64,000 nt of DNA from Clavelina lepadiformis (Eukaryota > Chordata > Ascidiacea > Aplousobranchia > Clavelinidae): NCBI RefSeq assembly GCF_947623445.1, contig NC_135240.1:24924001-24988000 (forward strand), read 5' to 3'. How positions within the stretch are numbered: the first letter of the stretch is position 1; every line of letters begins with the position of its first letter. The notes under the pieces are model-generated. The model was not told the origin of the DNA, did no database searches, and was given only the letters and a program-made list of their open reading frames with translations. Positions 1 to 10,722 of this stretch are shown here, piece after piece. The position numbers and the translations under genes are program-made.

Positions 1-2042
1 GGTGTAAAAGTAGAATTATACTGTTACGTGGCTGATGGCTGTAATTATATAATAAAGAAACGGGCAATATGTTAAGAATATGTGTCGCCCAGAAATTGGT
101 TGTCCTTCTTGTATATTTATATATATCAGACAAATATATACACCCACTCGTATAATTGCAGTGAATCATGCAACTGTAAAATTGTACATAAATGGTTGCA
201 ACATTTTCTAAAATAACAAATAAAACAGAAACAAACTATATTCACCTTCTCTGATGACAAACCACTGTTCAATTCCTGCTCAGAGCCGTAAATAACATCC
301 ATTTTGCAATGAGTTGGTATAATTTACAGATTTACAGAACTTAATTACACATAGCAAATATTTTACCTATCTAACCTGCAACAGAACAATGAAACTGGCA
401 CTACACCCTCATAGGCTACGGTTTTCTCAGTAGTTCAGTAATTCATGGTAACCTATCGTGTACTATATGAGAAAACACGTCCTCAGACTGAGGCCAGCAG
501 ACCCAAAAATCCTGTAAAGCTTTAGGCTATAAGCTATTGCAGTTCCGACATGATATCGTGCTAGCAAACAGTAGCAAAAATTTTGGCAAGACAGCATACA
601 CCGTTCTCCTTATTTCTTTAGTTAGCAGTAACATAAACTAGGTTAGTGCTGACTAGTCGAAGACAAGATTGCCTTGCCTATAAGAGTAAAATTAGGGTCT
701 AGTGCACAACCACAAAACGCACTAGTATACTAAGCCCCAGCTATTCAAATGGTGATGTCATTTGGTAGTGCACTTCTGCTCTAGACCCCAAAATTCGGTG
801 TGCAAAGTAACAACTTTTGTGCTTGGCTTGTGCTACATTTTTCATCAAGAGACGAATGAAAGTCTTTGCAAAACTTAAACTACCGTAAGCAGTGATTTTT
901 CACCGCTTGAGTTCTGGTCCGCCAGATATCGACCTTGTAATGTGTATTTTTGTGCAGTACAGTACCGTAATTCAGTTTTTGGTATGCACTATGCAAAGTC
1001 TTCCTTAGAGTAAGGCTGTTAATCCGTGATTACCGTACTGACTGTTTTCAAACATGACCCCAATGGTTGGATTGCCAACTTTTATGTAAGTTCAACTGCT
1101 GTACTTTGGCCTTTTTGCGATAAACATAGCCTAGCAGCCGGCCAAGCGTAGTATTAAACCGGAAATTGATTGCTACATGTCTGATCTGCTGAACTGCTAT
1201 TGCACTGCTGTGCCAAGGCTACGTCAGAACCTGTCAAAAAAGCCAGTTGGCCTAGTTGTCCTTTAGCGCCAACTTGCAGGAAGACTTCAGGCCTTTGGGT
1301 GAAACAGCTTTGCTGTCTTGAAGTGTTCCAGAAAGTTATTTAAAATCAGCTTTTAACATTTAGACTGCAATGCAATGAAAAAAAACAGAGCTTCGTTTGC
1401 AATGCGGAACATAGATCAGAAGGCTACAATATTTTTGTCGAAAAACACTGACAATGTTTTTACCGCAACAAAGATCATGAAAAACAATCAATTTTAAAAA
1501 TATTCGCTTGACAAAAAGTATATAAATGATGAATAACCAATACAACATTTGAAGATTTTTGTTCATGCAAATAGACAAGAAAGCAATATAAAAAAAATCA
1601 AGACTAAAAAAAAGTTAATGTTAAATAGTAATAATAAAAAATGAAGATGCTTCTTCGGGTTTTTGCAGTAAAACTCTAAAAATCATAAAAAATCAAATTT
1701 AAACTTAACGATTCATAAGATGTCGCTAGCTAAAATTGACAATTTCCCCCCAAGCACAACCATAACAAGTCAAACAGAATATACATATCTGACGAGACAA
1801 GTACAGGCGCGCCCACAAGTTAAAACTAATTAAGCTACCGGCACGGCGGCGGCGGCACCTAAAGCTTGGATTATTACGATTCGGCAATAAGATAGAAAAT
1901 TTGTCAAGTTTTATACCACGCTTTCTTTTATGTCGTCATCACTTTGTTATGTTACAACTTATAAGAATGAAATGTTTATTTTGGAAATGAATACCGGTAA
2001 TTCACATTTCAGCATTTCGTTTCAATTTTCGCTGCTGAAAAT
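1..2042. other. intergenic DNA, no gene recognised
   Basis: AT-rich sequence with only short unconvincing reading frames; the longest (72 codons, minus strand near 1.4-1.6 kb) has a low-complexity hydrophobic composition and no family resemblance. The only structured item seen is a small palindromic MITE at 695-788. A GC-rich run of CGG-type triplets near 1845-1858 is too short to interpret. Confidence 0.6.
695..788. mobile_element. palindromic MITE, copy 1 of 5
   Basis: Short element whose ends are inverted copies: it begins GGGTCTAGTGCAC and ends GTGCAC...CTAGACCC. The middle holds a TTTGTATACTAGACCCC-like stretch in degenerate form and a GATGTCAT core. Related copies lie at 8355, 13102, 13974 and 27488. 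No coding capacity. The target duplication is not clear in this copy. Confidence 0.65.
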
Positions 2043-2330
2043 ATGAGCAAAAAGAGGGATTTACCAGCTGCTAAGAAGTCGAAATTTGTTACATTGCACA
2101 AAGTGCGGTACTCAGAAAAGAAGATATCTCAAAAACTGAGTACTGAAAACTATCTACTCATAAGTTGAGCGAGACAGCAATCTATCAAGCAGTCTTTAAG
2201 ATTAAAAACGTTTGGTAGTTTTCAAGACTTGAACAGACCAGCTACATCACCCAGGTTATCAGCACAAGACTGCAACGCAGCAACAGACAATCATTTGACG
2301 ATGAGGAGAATAGTTTCAGAAGGTAGAAAA
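2043..2330 (+). pseudogene. Tc1-like transposase N-terminal relic
   Basis: Translation from ATG 2043 starts MSKKRDLPAAKKSKFVTLHK and continues with a SEKKISQKLS helix-turn-helix-like stretch, then, after a stop near 2167, with SIKQSLRLKTFGSFQDLNRP and a MRRIVSEGR end. This order (helix-turn-helix, K-rich linker, second helix-turn-helix) is that of the paired-like DNA-binding half of Tc1/mariner transposases. No DDE catalytic half and no terminal inverted repeats were recognised, so it is an old, truncated copy. It lies about 350 bp upstream of the DUF21 gene. Family assignment is by motif memory only. Confidence 0.5.
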
Positions 2331-2685
2331 CCCCACTATAATAATTTAGTAACAATTTTTTTCATAAATATGGTTGTGAGTTTTGTGTAGGCTCTGTGCT
2401 AAACATATTCAAAATACTGTACTGTCTGTTCTTCTTATCCCCAACAAATTGTCCCAGACAAAAAACTGAGGAATTTCACTTTATTCCTCACAAGATACCG
2501 CTGTTATTAGGTGAAAAATCCCCTGCGCAACAAGATATGGGCATTTAATTTTAATCTCCCACGCGTATAGCAAACTTTACAATCTGGCTGAAAAACCTAT
2601 ATTTTATATATATATTTCAAAGGTTTGAGATAATGACCTACAGATATCCATTTTCCAATTTAGATATAATAGGCTGAATGGTATC

Positions 2686-3984
2686 ATGGCATCAACATCA
2701 CAAAACATCAGCTGTATTATTTTAAACGAAAATGAAATCTTGTGCAACAATACTGTTTTTGACGAAAGCGATAGATTGACTTACCACGATAAACTTTTCT
2801 GGATTTACCTTGCAATTTATGTTGCACTTGTGTTAGTTGCTGGCCTCATGAGTGGACTCACAATGGGTTTGCTCTCTTTGGATGTGATGAGTTTAACAGT
2901 CCTTGCGGATGGAGGAAAACCACATGAGCAGAAGTATGCGAAGAAAATTTTGCCATTGGTGAAGCGCCATCATCTGCTTTTGGTAACACTACTTCTATCA
3001 AATGCAGCTGCGGTGGAAAGTATGCCATTGTTTCTTGATAAAATATCGAGTCCAGTCATTGCAATAGTTGTGTCAGTAACGGCAGTTTTAATATTTGGAG
3101 AAGTGGTGCCACAAGCTATTTGCACACGATATGGTCTAGCTATTGGAGCAACACTTTCACCATTGGTCATATTACTAATGATAATTAGTCTTCCTATTTC
3201 TTGGCCACTTTCAAAACTGCTTGACTGTATCTTGGGCACAGAACATGGGACGTTTTTCCGTAGAGCTGAGCTAAGTGTTCTGGTGGATTTGCACAAGGAA
3301 ACTGATGAAGAAAATGAAGATCCTTTAACAGCAGATGAGGCAATGATCATCAAAGGAGCTCTGTCCATGAGAGATAAAGCGGTTGGACAGATTTGTACGC
3401 CACTGGAAAGTGTCTTTGCTTTGAACATCAATAAAATTATGGATAAAGAAACAATGAATCTGTTGCTGACGAAGGGACATTCAAGAGTTCCTATCTATGA
3501 AGAATCTAAGCAGAATTTACTTGGATTAGTATTGGTTAAAAATCTGATCAAAATTGATCCTGATGATAATCTTCCATTGCGAGAAGTGTTTCAAGAACAC
3601 AGAAGACCCTTGCTAAAAGTATCTGAAAAGAAGCAGCTCTATGATGTGTTAAATTTATTTCAAACAGGAAAAAGCCATATGTTTGTCGTGGTACATGCAA
3701 ATGAGTTAACTGACAGTGAATGCTCGGAATTAAAATACAATGATGAAGTTATCGGCATTATCACTTTGGAAGATGTCATCGAAGAGCTTATTCAAGAAGA
3801 GATCATTGATGAAACTGATGTCTATGTTGACGTGCATAAGAAAATCAAAGTGGCTAAAGCAAGAGCTGCAATGTTGTCTTTATCCCAATCTACACGGTCC
3901 GATGCATCACGTTTGCCAGCGAATAATTCTGCTTCAAACGATGAATATGAATCTGATACCCAGCCACTCCTTCAAGTTAAATAG
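2686..3984 (+). CDS. DUF21/CNNM-family CBS-domain membrane protein
   Basis: Single uninterrupted 432-codon frame. Residues ~1-40 are an N-terminal segment with possible N-glycosylation sites; ~41-190 form the DUF21 (CNNM transmembrane) domain with SGLTMGLLSLDVMSLTVL, a polar LLLSNAAAVE loop and the FGEVVPQAICTRYGL motif; ~225-375 form a CBS pair (GHSRVPIYEE, GIITLEDVIEELIQEE); the C-terminus is a short tail. CNNM proteins are linked to Mg2+ transport at membranes. The wording of the DUF21 and CBS motifs is closer to the short plant/protist-type DUF21 proteins and yeast Mam3 than to long vertebrate CNNM1-4, which add a cyclic-nucleotide-binding-like domain absent here. The ATG at 2686 is preceded by stops and gives an N-terminus of normal length. 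Intronless, flanked by the oppositely oriented IMPA gene. Family certain; subfamily and transport activity inferred. Confidence 0.92.
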   Translation: MASTSQNISCIILNENEILCNNTVFDESDRLTYHDKLFWIYLAIYVALVLVAGLMSGLTMGLLSLDVMSLTVLADGGKPHEQKYAKKILPLVKRHHLLLVTLLLSNAAAVESMPLFLDKISSPVIAIVVSVTAVLIFGEVVPQAICTRYGLAIGATLSPLVILLMIISLPISWPLSKLLDCILGTEHGTFFRRAELSVLVDLHKETDEENEDPLTADEAMIIKGALSMRDKAVGQICTPLESVFALNINKIMDKETMNLLLTKGHSRVPIYEESKQNLLGLVLVKNLIKIDPDDNLPLREVFQEHRRPLLKVSEKKQLYDVLNLFQTGKSHMFVVVHANELTDSECSELKYNDEVIGIITLEDVIEELIQEEIIDETDVYVDVHKKIKVAKARAAMLSLSQSTRSDASRLPANNSASNDEYESDTQPLLQVK

Positions 3985-4602
3985 TTGAAACTTTCCCTTC
4001 TGTTATTATTAATGGCACTTTATTCAGAGTTAACTTACAAGTATGTGTATATGGTAGGATATCTTGTGAAAAGATTCATAATTGCTTACTGAAGTATGAA
4101 ACCGGAATACTACTAACGACAATTGTTTTCCTTCAGAACTATTTGAAGATTATTTCCTAGTCTATTAAAAACTTGTCCGCTACCTTACAATGCATGTAAT
4201 GAAAGTATCAATTGATATACTGTATTTCAAAAAAGCAGTCCCATTTCATTTTTTAAATTCTTTATATTTTATTATGCCAATCAAATTATAATAAGCATAA
4301 CTTTATAAAATAATGATCTATCTTTTTTAACATTTCAAGTTTTTTCTCAGTTTTTAAGCTATTGATGCATACTATTTTAACTTCATTTACTTCCAGCGAT
4401 ACATTGACACATTGAATATTACTGTTGTCCTCAAACACATGCTTGAAGCGTGAAATAAAATTTTTCTGCACACCACAAATCATTGCATGATTACTGCTTG
4501 ATTATAGTTGTGTACTCTGCATTTTAACATTTGTTACTCCTTATATAGCATTGTTTAATATTCTTTACATTATGAGAAAATGGAAAACATATCAACTGTG
4601 GG
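3985..4602. other. convergent 3' region between DUF21 gene and IMPA1
   Basis: About 620 bp between the two stop codons. AT-rich 3' untranslated-type sequence; no further gene, RNA or repeat recognised. Confidence 0.5.
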
Positions 4603-7600
4603 TCAATCCCTTGGCAACTCGATATGGGTTAGTCGACTACTTAGCCCTTGAGCAATGTCCATATTGCACGCCGCCAGTATCCTACGCGCCATTAAATCTA
4701 ACGGCGTACCTGTCAGTAAAAAAAAATTGCTGAGTAAATCAGACAAACTAAAAAAAAAGTTTAGCTTTAAACTAAGTTTTATTATCATAAAAGTAATAAT
4801 TTCCATCAAATTATACAACTTAAAATTTCCTTATCAATTTATTAAATAAAGTTTTAATCAATAATGGATTCCCCTGCATAAACAAGAAGGCTCACTTACA
4901 AGTGGTGTCCAATGCCAGCCCTCCCGCTTCCTCAAGGATAACTGAAGCTGCACAATAATCCCAACAGTGGATGCCAAACTCTACATATGCTTCTGCTTGG
5001 CCTGATGCAACTGCACATATATTTAAAGCTGCAGAGCCCATGCAGTGTATTCTGAAATACAAATGCAGTAATTTTGGTATATTCAAACTGAATTGGGTCG
5101 GATTAGGATGAAGAGATGTTCTACTTTTAATTTCCACTGAGCATGCGTTCCTACGCTGCAGTTCAGCGTTTCAGTTCTTTTCATAATATTAAGTTTGAAA
5201 CTTACGAATGAACTGGAGTTGATATTATTGATCGTAAGTTGTTTAAAACAAAATCAAGTCTTTCAGGATCCCGCGCTGAACCAAACTCAGCCATTATCAA
5301 AGACTTTTTAAGATCTGTAAGGTATTTTCCTTATGAGAGCATATCTTCCACAGTAATATATATAAAGTTAGCTGTATGTACCTGTCTCCTTGGATACCTG
5401 GATTTTCCTTTCATTACAAAATGCCCCTTTTCCTTTTATTGCAGCAAACATTTCACCACTTATAGCATTGTAGACAACACCTAGGACTGGTATTTTGTTT
5501 ACACAAAAACCAAGACATACAGCTACATACGGATACCTGAAAAAGCAATGCAAAACAGAAAAACGGTAAACAAGAGATACTTTAACATACCAATATCTTA
5601 TAAACAGTAATTATGATATGACACCCAGGGCCATTGGCATGAACTTTTTGTGGCCAAATTTTGTAACCTGCTCTAATTGCAATTAGCATCTTATGAGGTT
5701 AGTTGTTATTAAAACAAAATCTTTAATTGAGTATGGGTATAAATTTTGTATTCATGCAATTCCAACGGAATTTTCAAAAACAGTTAAAAAGTTTCAAAAG
5801 TACGAATTAGTACACCTCTATATAAACTGTCAAGTTAGCATATTTGAAAAGACGTATGATATTATAACGGAGCAATAATATCAAGTCAAGGCTTCTGCCC
5901 AATCAGCCACCTGTGCACAAAGTTGGTGGTGCCATCCACAGGATCAACAATCCACGTTGGTGCATCAGTTAGGTTGCATTTTAATCCTCCTGCCACAGAT
6001 TCCTCTCCAATAAACCTGACAAAAAAGTTCACATTTTGGCTTGCGAGCATTGCTATGTCATGTTAGCAATCAAATGAAACAACACAAAGGCCTGTGTGAG
6101 TTGCTAGATCCTTGGTTAGCAGTGAAAAAGTAGATGGCGAATTCATTTTTTGCCGTGTCTTAGTAGATGAAGCGAGCTTATGCTTGCAAAAGCTTATATT
6201 GAGAAATTAAAAATAAAGTTAACCTTAAAATGTCATCTTTTATCTTGCTTTTTTATTAGCGAAAAGGTAAGTGTAACTGAATGGAACCTGAATGCAGGTT
6301 TGTAATGCTTTGCAACCCCAACATGTGGCGGTGTTGTACACAGTGAAAACAATAAAATTAACAAAATCTCATGACTTATTGCATTTCAATAATTAAACAA
6401 GAAATTGGTTAGCAAAGGAGATAAGCCGCTTAGCAAATGGTGACCTTCTAGTGTTTATATATTTTGTGAGATTTATTCAGTCAGTCATAAACCGAAAAGC
6501 ATGTTTAAAGCCAAATTCTCATGCAAGATAAAACCATTATCAAAAATAGGGAAAAATGTACCCTGAAAGTTGTTGAACTTTGTATGTTTGCTGATAGTAG
6601 CGTCAATCAATTGCATAGATTAAAACATTAGTAACACAGATAAACATTCTTCTTTATAATTGTCAATTCACTTCCACGTTAAATACAGCGATATGTGAAG
6701 AAATTAAATAATTAATTATAAGCGTACTGGTAACTTGATCTGTAAAACGTCATGCACTTAGCCATCATCATCAGTTATTACACCATTTTTTCATTTAACA
6801 CTCAAATGTTCGGAAAACAACGGTCACTATGAAGCAATCGCTTATAGGTAGGTAATTAAGCTACCATATGCAAGCGTGATACTCAATAGGACTGGCTGAT
6901 ATGTTAACACATGCAACAATTGCAATTGTAGTACAATATTGAAATTTTTGAAAGTTTTGATATATCAAAGACTGTCAGTTGCTGTGCAGTAAGGTAGAAA
7001 TGAGTGAGACAAAAAAATAAGTTATGTGCATGTGTGTGTAAGGTGTGTATGTTAGGTATGGGTGTTTATGACAAAAAATATTTCAAAGTAGATTGAAACA
7101 ACACCTACATAATGGGTTAATGGGGAAAATATGATACTAACCATTACACATACAACAATATTAATATAAAAGCAGTAAAGACAATGAGTTTATACTATAT
7201 GTCACTCATAGGGTGATCAGCTACCTAATATACATATCAACTCAATTATAAAATTATTACATGAAAATACAAACATAAGTGTGAAAAGATATGCAAGTAT
7301 GAAAAAGATTATTCGAGCATTCATAAACTCTACCATATCCTAAGTTTTAGATGAATTTGAAGCAGAGATGCATAGTCTTAATATATACAATACATATGCA
7401 TCTGTAAACAGACCTCAGACCTTCACATAAAAAGCTCAAGTCTTTCAGACAAAAACTATTACCAAATTACTTACTGATGGTGGGGGTATGTTTTTTTTAT
7501 CTCATCTATAATCATACATTCAACTTTCTTATCAGTTTCTGTCACCAAGTCTGCACATCCTGCCTTTGTTTCAATTTTCTTCTCTTGCAAAAATGCGGCT

Positions 7601-8244
7601 TTAATTTCCTATAAAATATAGGCCTAAACAGTTAGCGTACTTATAGCCTATGCCGGGGGCGTTCAAATGGCGGATCTCGATCCGGATCTTTTCAACTTTT
7701 TGTGTGGATCTTACTTGCTTCGCTTCTATGTACCTTTGTTAGTCGTTGTTTTCATCATTGAATTATTTGAAAAACAAGCATAGAACGAGAGTCATAAATG
7801 CTCATTTTCATGACCTTTTGAGGATATCAGTAACATTAGTAACAGAAAGTGACAGAAAGCCCTGTTTCAATGCTGTTGTGAGATCTAAACCAACTCATCC
7901 TTTTTCTCACTGAAACAATCTTGCCCCTGTAGCACACTTCACTTTTGATTTTACAAAGTTATTAATATGTTGTAGGACCCATAAATAAATCACCATAAAA
8001 ATTAAAGCATGTCCAATATGTTTACTATTCGTATTTAGTGGATTATCATGTTGTCAGGTTTGGCTGTGGTGGATCATGGCAGAAATCATTTGAACACCCC
8101 TGGCCTATGCTGTCATACAATCAAACGAGATATGTTTAAGAAGGAAAAAGGCAGCCAATATTTTAGTAGGTAACTTTAACTTACCTCTCCGGCCTTTTCC
8201 GCCAGTGCTTTTCCAAACTTTAAAATTTCGTCAAGGTTTTCCAT
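4603..8244 (-). CDS. IMPA1: inositol monophosphatase, seven exons
   Basis: Hydrolyses inositol monophosphates to free inositol in the cytosol, a Mg2+-dependent and classically Li+-sensitive step. Exons read on the minus strand: 8244-8185, 7608-7475, 6015-5911, 5536-5382, 5314-5206, 5051-4900, 4709-4603; all junctions are GT/AG and phases agree, giving 273 aa (human IMPA1 277). Motifs: FIGEES (metal-binding Glu), [15 protein letters not shown] (FIG superfamily motif 1), and [19 protein letters not shown] (motif 2 with the metal-binding Asp). The protein starts [20 protein letters not shown], as in the family. Introns are 67 bp to 1.5 kb; the largest (6016-7474) holds nothing recognised. The gene is convergent with the DUF21 gene. 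IMPA1 versus IMPA2 cannot be separated by eye. Confidence 0.95.
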
Positions 8245-9779
8245 TGTAAGCAGCTTGTAAAAAAAATTGGTGGGGTCAAATCAAAACGAGAAATTAAACC
8301 TATAACAGCAAGAAAAACAGTTTATAAACCATCCACTAAAACTGGGAACACTTTGGGCCTAGTATACAAGTGCACAACCAAATGACGTCTCAATTAGGGT
8401 AGCTGGGGTCTAGTATACAAAGGTATCCAGTGGTTGTGCACTTGTATACTAGACCCCACTTTTAATAGTGTGTGAATTCAGACAAACCGGGAATATTGAG
8501 ACACGTTAAAAACTTTGCTGAGCTATCAGTACAGTATACACTAGCCTATACAGTAGGCTCCTTGCGTATGCTGCTTTTACAAACTTAGCTTCATAACTCT
8601 GGCTCCGCACAGTTAATGGCGAAAAATGAACACAACAATACTATAGTACTACCCTGTATACAGTACAATTTCACTGTTCATCGATGACGGGGATTTCCCT
8701 TAGTAACAATCAATGTTTTTAGTGTTTATATTTAAGATCTTAGTCTCTGCAATCTACATTCTATACACTCTACACTTAGTCTACAGTATATAGCCTACCA
8801 CACATATATAACAACTATTGTTAAATCATATAACTCGTGTTTATTCTTTCTCAAATCTATTGGTACCGGTAAGTGGTAACTCACAAACGCAATATCCTCT
8901 TGTAAAACCAGTTTCTATCTCCATTTGTCCGAGAGTAAATAGTACTGTGATGATAAAGGGATATAATAATATAAAAATCGAATACAATACAGAATTCTTA
9001 TTTTCAGATGTGTGCTTTACGAAACGTGACGTTAATGATAGATAACATTTCGTACCGATAACTTCCTGTTTTCCGTTTTAAGTCGTGAAATAGATGTCGT
9101 GCCTGCTTATCTTGCGTGCATTATTATTCACAGTTGTTCAATGCATACAGTCTACTAAGATCATCGCTGCAACGTGGAAATTTTTGTGCTGTTGCTGTTC
9201 CAATGTTTTGTCTAAATGTATTTGTTCAAAGAAACTTCAATATAATTTAATCAGTATATACATTTGTCATTCCTGTGTAACCATTGTTGAATTCAATTTG
9301 AAGAAGTTCAGTGTTAAGATAGACAACTTTGTTGTCATCTTCACAAGACAATTAAGCCGTAAAGGTGAACAATTAAATCTGAGGGTAAGAAAAGCAGACG
9401 ACCTCATGAGACTCATACATCATCACCATCAATAAACATTTCAATAAGTACTTATTGTAGTGGAGTGGGGCAATCTCTCAAGTTAAAGTGCCATATACCC
9501 ACTTTCCGTTACAGTACTAAGATTTACAACCAAATACGGGCATCGTTATGCAATCAAAGCAATCACTGTGACCGTCCACGAGTATCGCCCTTAATCTAGC
9601 CACAGATAGAAGACCTCGGCCCTTGGATGGTGTTTAATTTTCACCACCCACGTGCAGAAAATACAGCTTGAATTTAACGTCATTGTTACAAAGTTACAGT
9701 AGAATGTCTTATTAACATTAGTAATAGTGACATCTGTTTTCTATTTCTGTTTTGGTGTTAGTTTTTATTCCTGTTTTAA
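8245..9779. other. intergenic, MITE plus unassigned DNA
   Basis: Upstream of IMPA1. Contains palindromic MITE copy 2 (8355-8457). A 113-codon plus-strand frame at 9094-9435 is Cys- and His-rich by composition but has no recognisable motif, so it is not called a gene. Confidence 0.5.
8355..8457. mobile_element. palindromic MITE, copy 2 of 5
   Basis: Starts GGGCCTAGTATACAAGTGCA and ends in the near-exact inverted form, TGGTTGTGCACTTGTATACT followed by AGACCCC. It contains an internal second copy of the end motif (GGGGTCTAGTATACAA at ~8405) and an ATGACGTC core. A possible CACTTT duplication flanks it. Confidence 0.75.
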
Positions 9780-10321
9780 CCCTATCCAAACCTGAATCGC
9801 GACTTTACGATTTTAACTAGGTGTGGCCGACACTGCACACACATTTTCAATCGTTAATTACTCGAAAACTATACGTCGTAAACTGTTCGGATTTTTACAG
9901 GATTAGTAGCAAAAACATCTGGCTTCCTGTATACATCATAATTGTAAAATTAAAGTGAATTGAGTGTAAATTAAGTATTTCTAAAAGTGATACATTTCTA
10001 GAAATTTTTCTTGTTACGCCGCGCACGCGCTGTGCGGAAAACCAGCTGACCGCGAGAAGAGAACGCAAGAGAATAGTTAGTCGAGTTAGTGGTGCGTAAA
10101 TGAGTAAACGAAAACGATACGCTTCAATGCGGAGAGAGAGCATAATTATGAAAATATCTCAAAAATTACAAAATCCAACTTTATAAAACAAGCATGGACA
10201 GATAGCTGAACATTTTTTAGGAAAAGTCACCAAAATTCAAGCTTCTACAGCAAACAATGCAACTGTACGCCACGTTTTTTGTGACTGTGTGCAGGAGAAG
10301 CCACACCTAGTGAAAATAGGG
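9780..10321. mobile_element. piggyBac-type non-autonomous element
   Basis: Flanked on both sides by TTAA (9776-9779 and 10322-10325), the piggyBac target. The left end reads CCCTATCC and the right end AAATAGGG, so the extreme 6 bp are perfect inverted repeats; a subterminal ACTAGGTGTGGC block is repeated in inverted orientation near each end (about 9817-9829 and 10297-10308). Such bipartite ends and TTAA duplication are piggyBac hallmarks. No transposase frame was recognised in its 542 bp. Confidence 0.75.
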
Positions 10322-10722
10322 TTAATATACCGCATTTTGTTTGTAAGCAATGTAACATGTATGACGTAACAAGGTTAACTCTATTTTCTGTTTCGCCATG
10401 GAGCCAATAATGAAAAATAAAAAACTCATTACGAATACATCTTGCACAGGTCATAGACGGCAGAAGCAGAAGATGTGCCCAGTGCCACCTCACACTGGAA
10501 ATCACACATTGGGCTATCAGACTCATGCACAGAAAAATTTTGTAAGAGGCCTATGTTTAATCTCAGGATACAAAATATGAATGAATAAAGCTACTTCAGT
10601 AAGTTAATGTTACTAAACAAGAATATGGCTTCATAACACAATTGGTTTCAATAATAAATAATGGTGATAACTAAAAAGTTTGTAAACATCATTGAATGGA
10701 ACAGCATCAAACAGTTTTGGGA

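Noticed and set aside
9094-9435. 113-codon plus-strand frame
   Set aside because: Starts with a hydrophobic run but has no recognisable domain, no splice context and a composition typical of chance frames.
10326-10600. Cys-containing frames next to the piggyBac MITE, considered as a piggyBac C-terminal Cys-rich domain
   Set aside because: The spacing of Cys residues does not follow the family pattern in any frame, and the segment lies outside the TTAA-bounded element.
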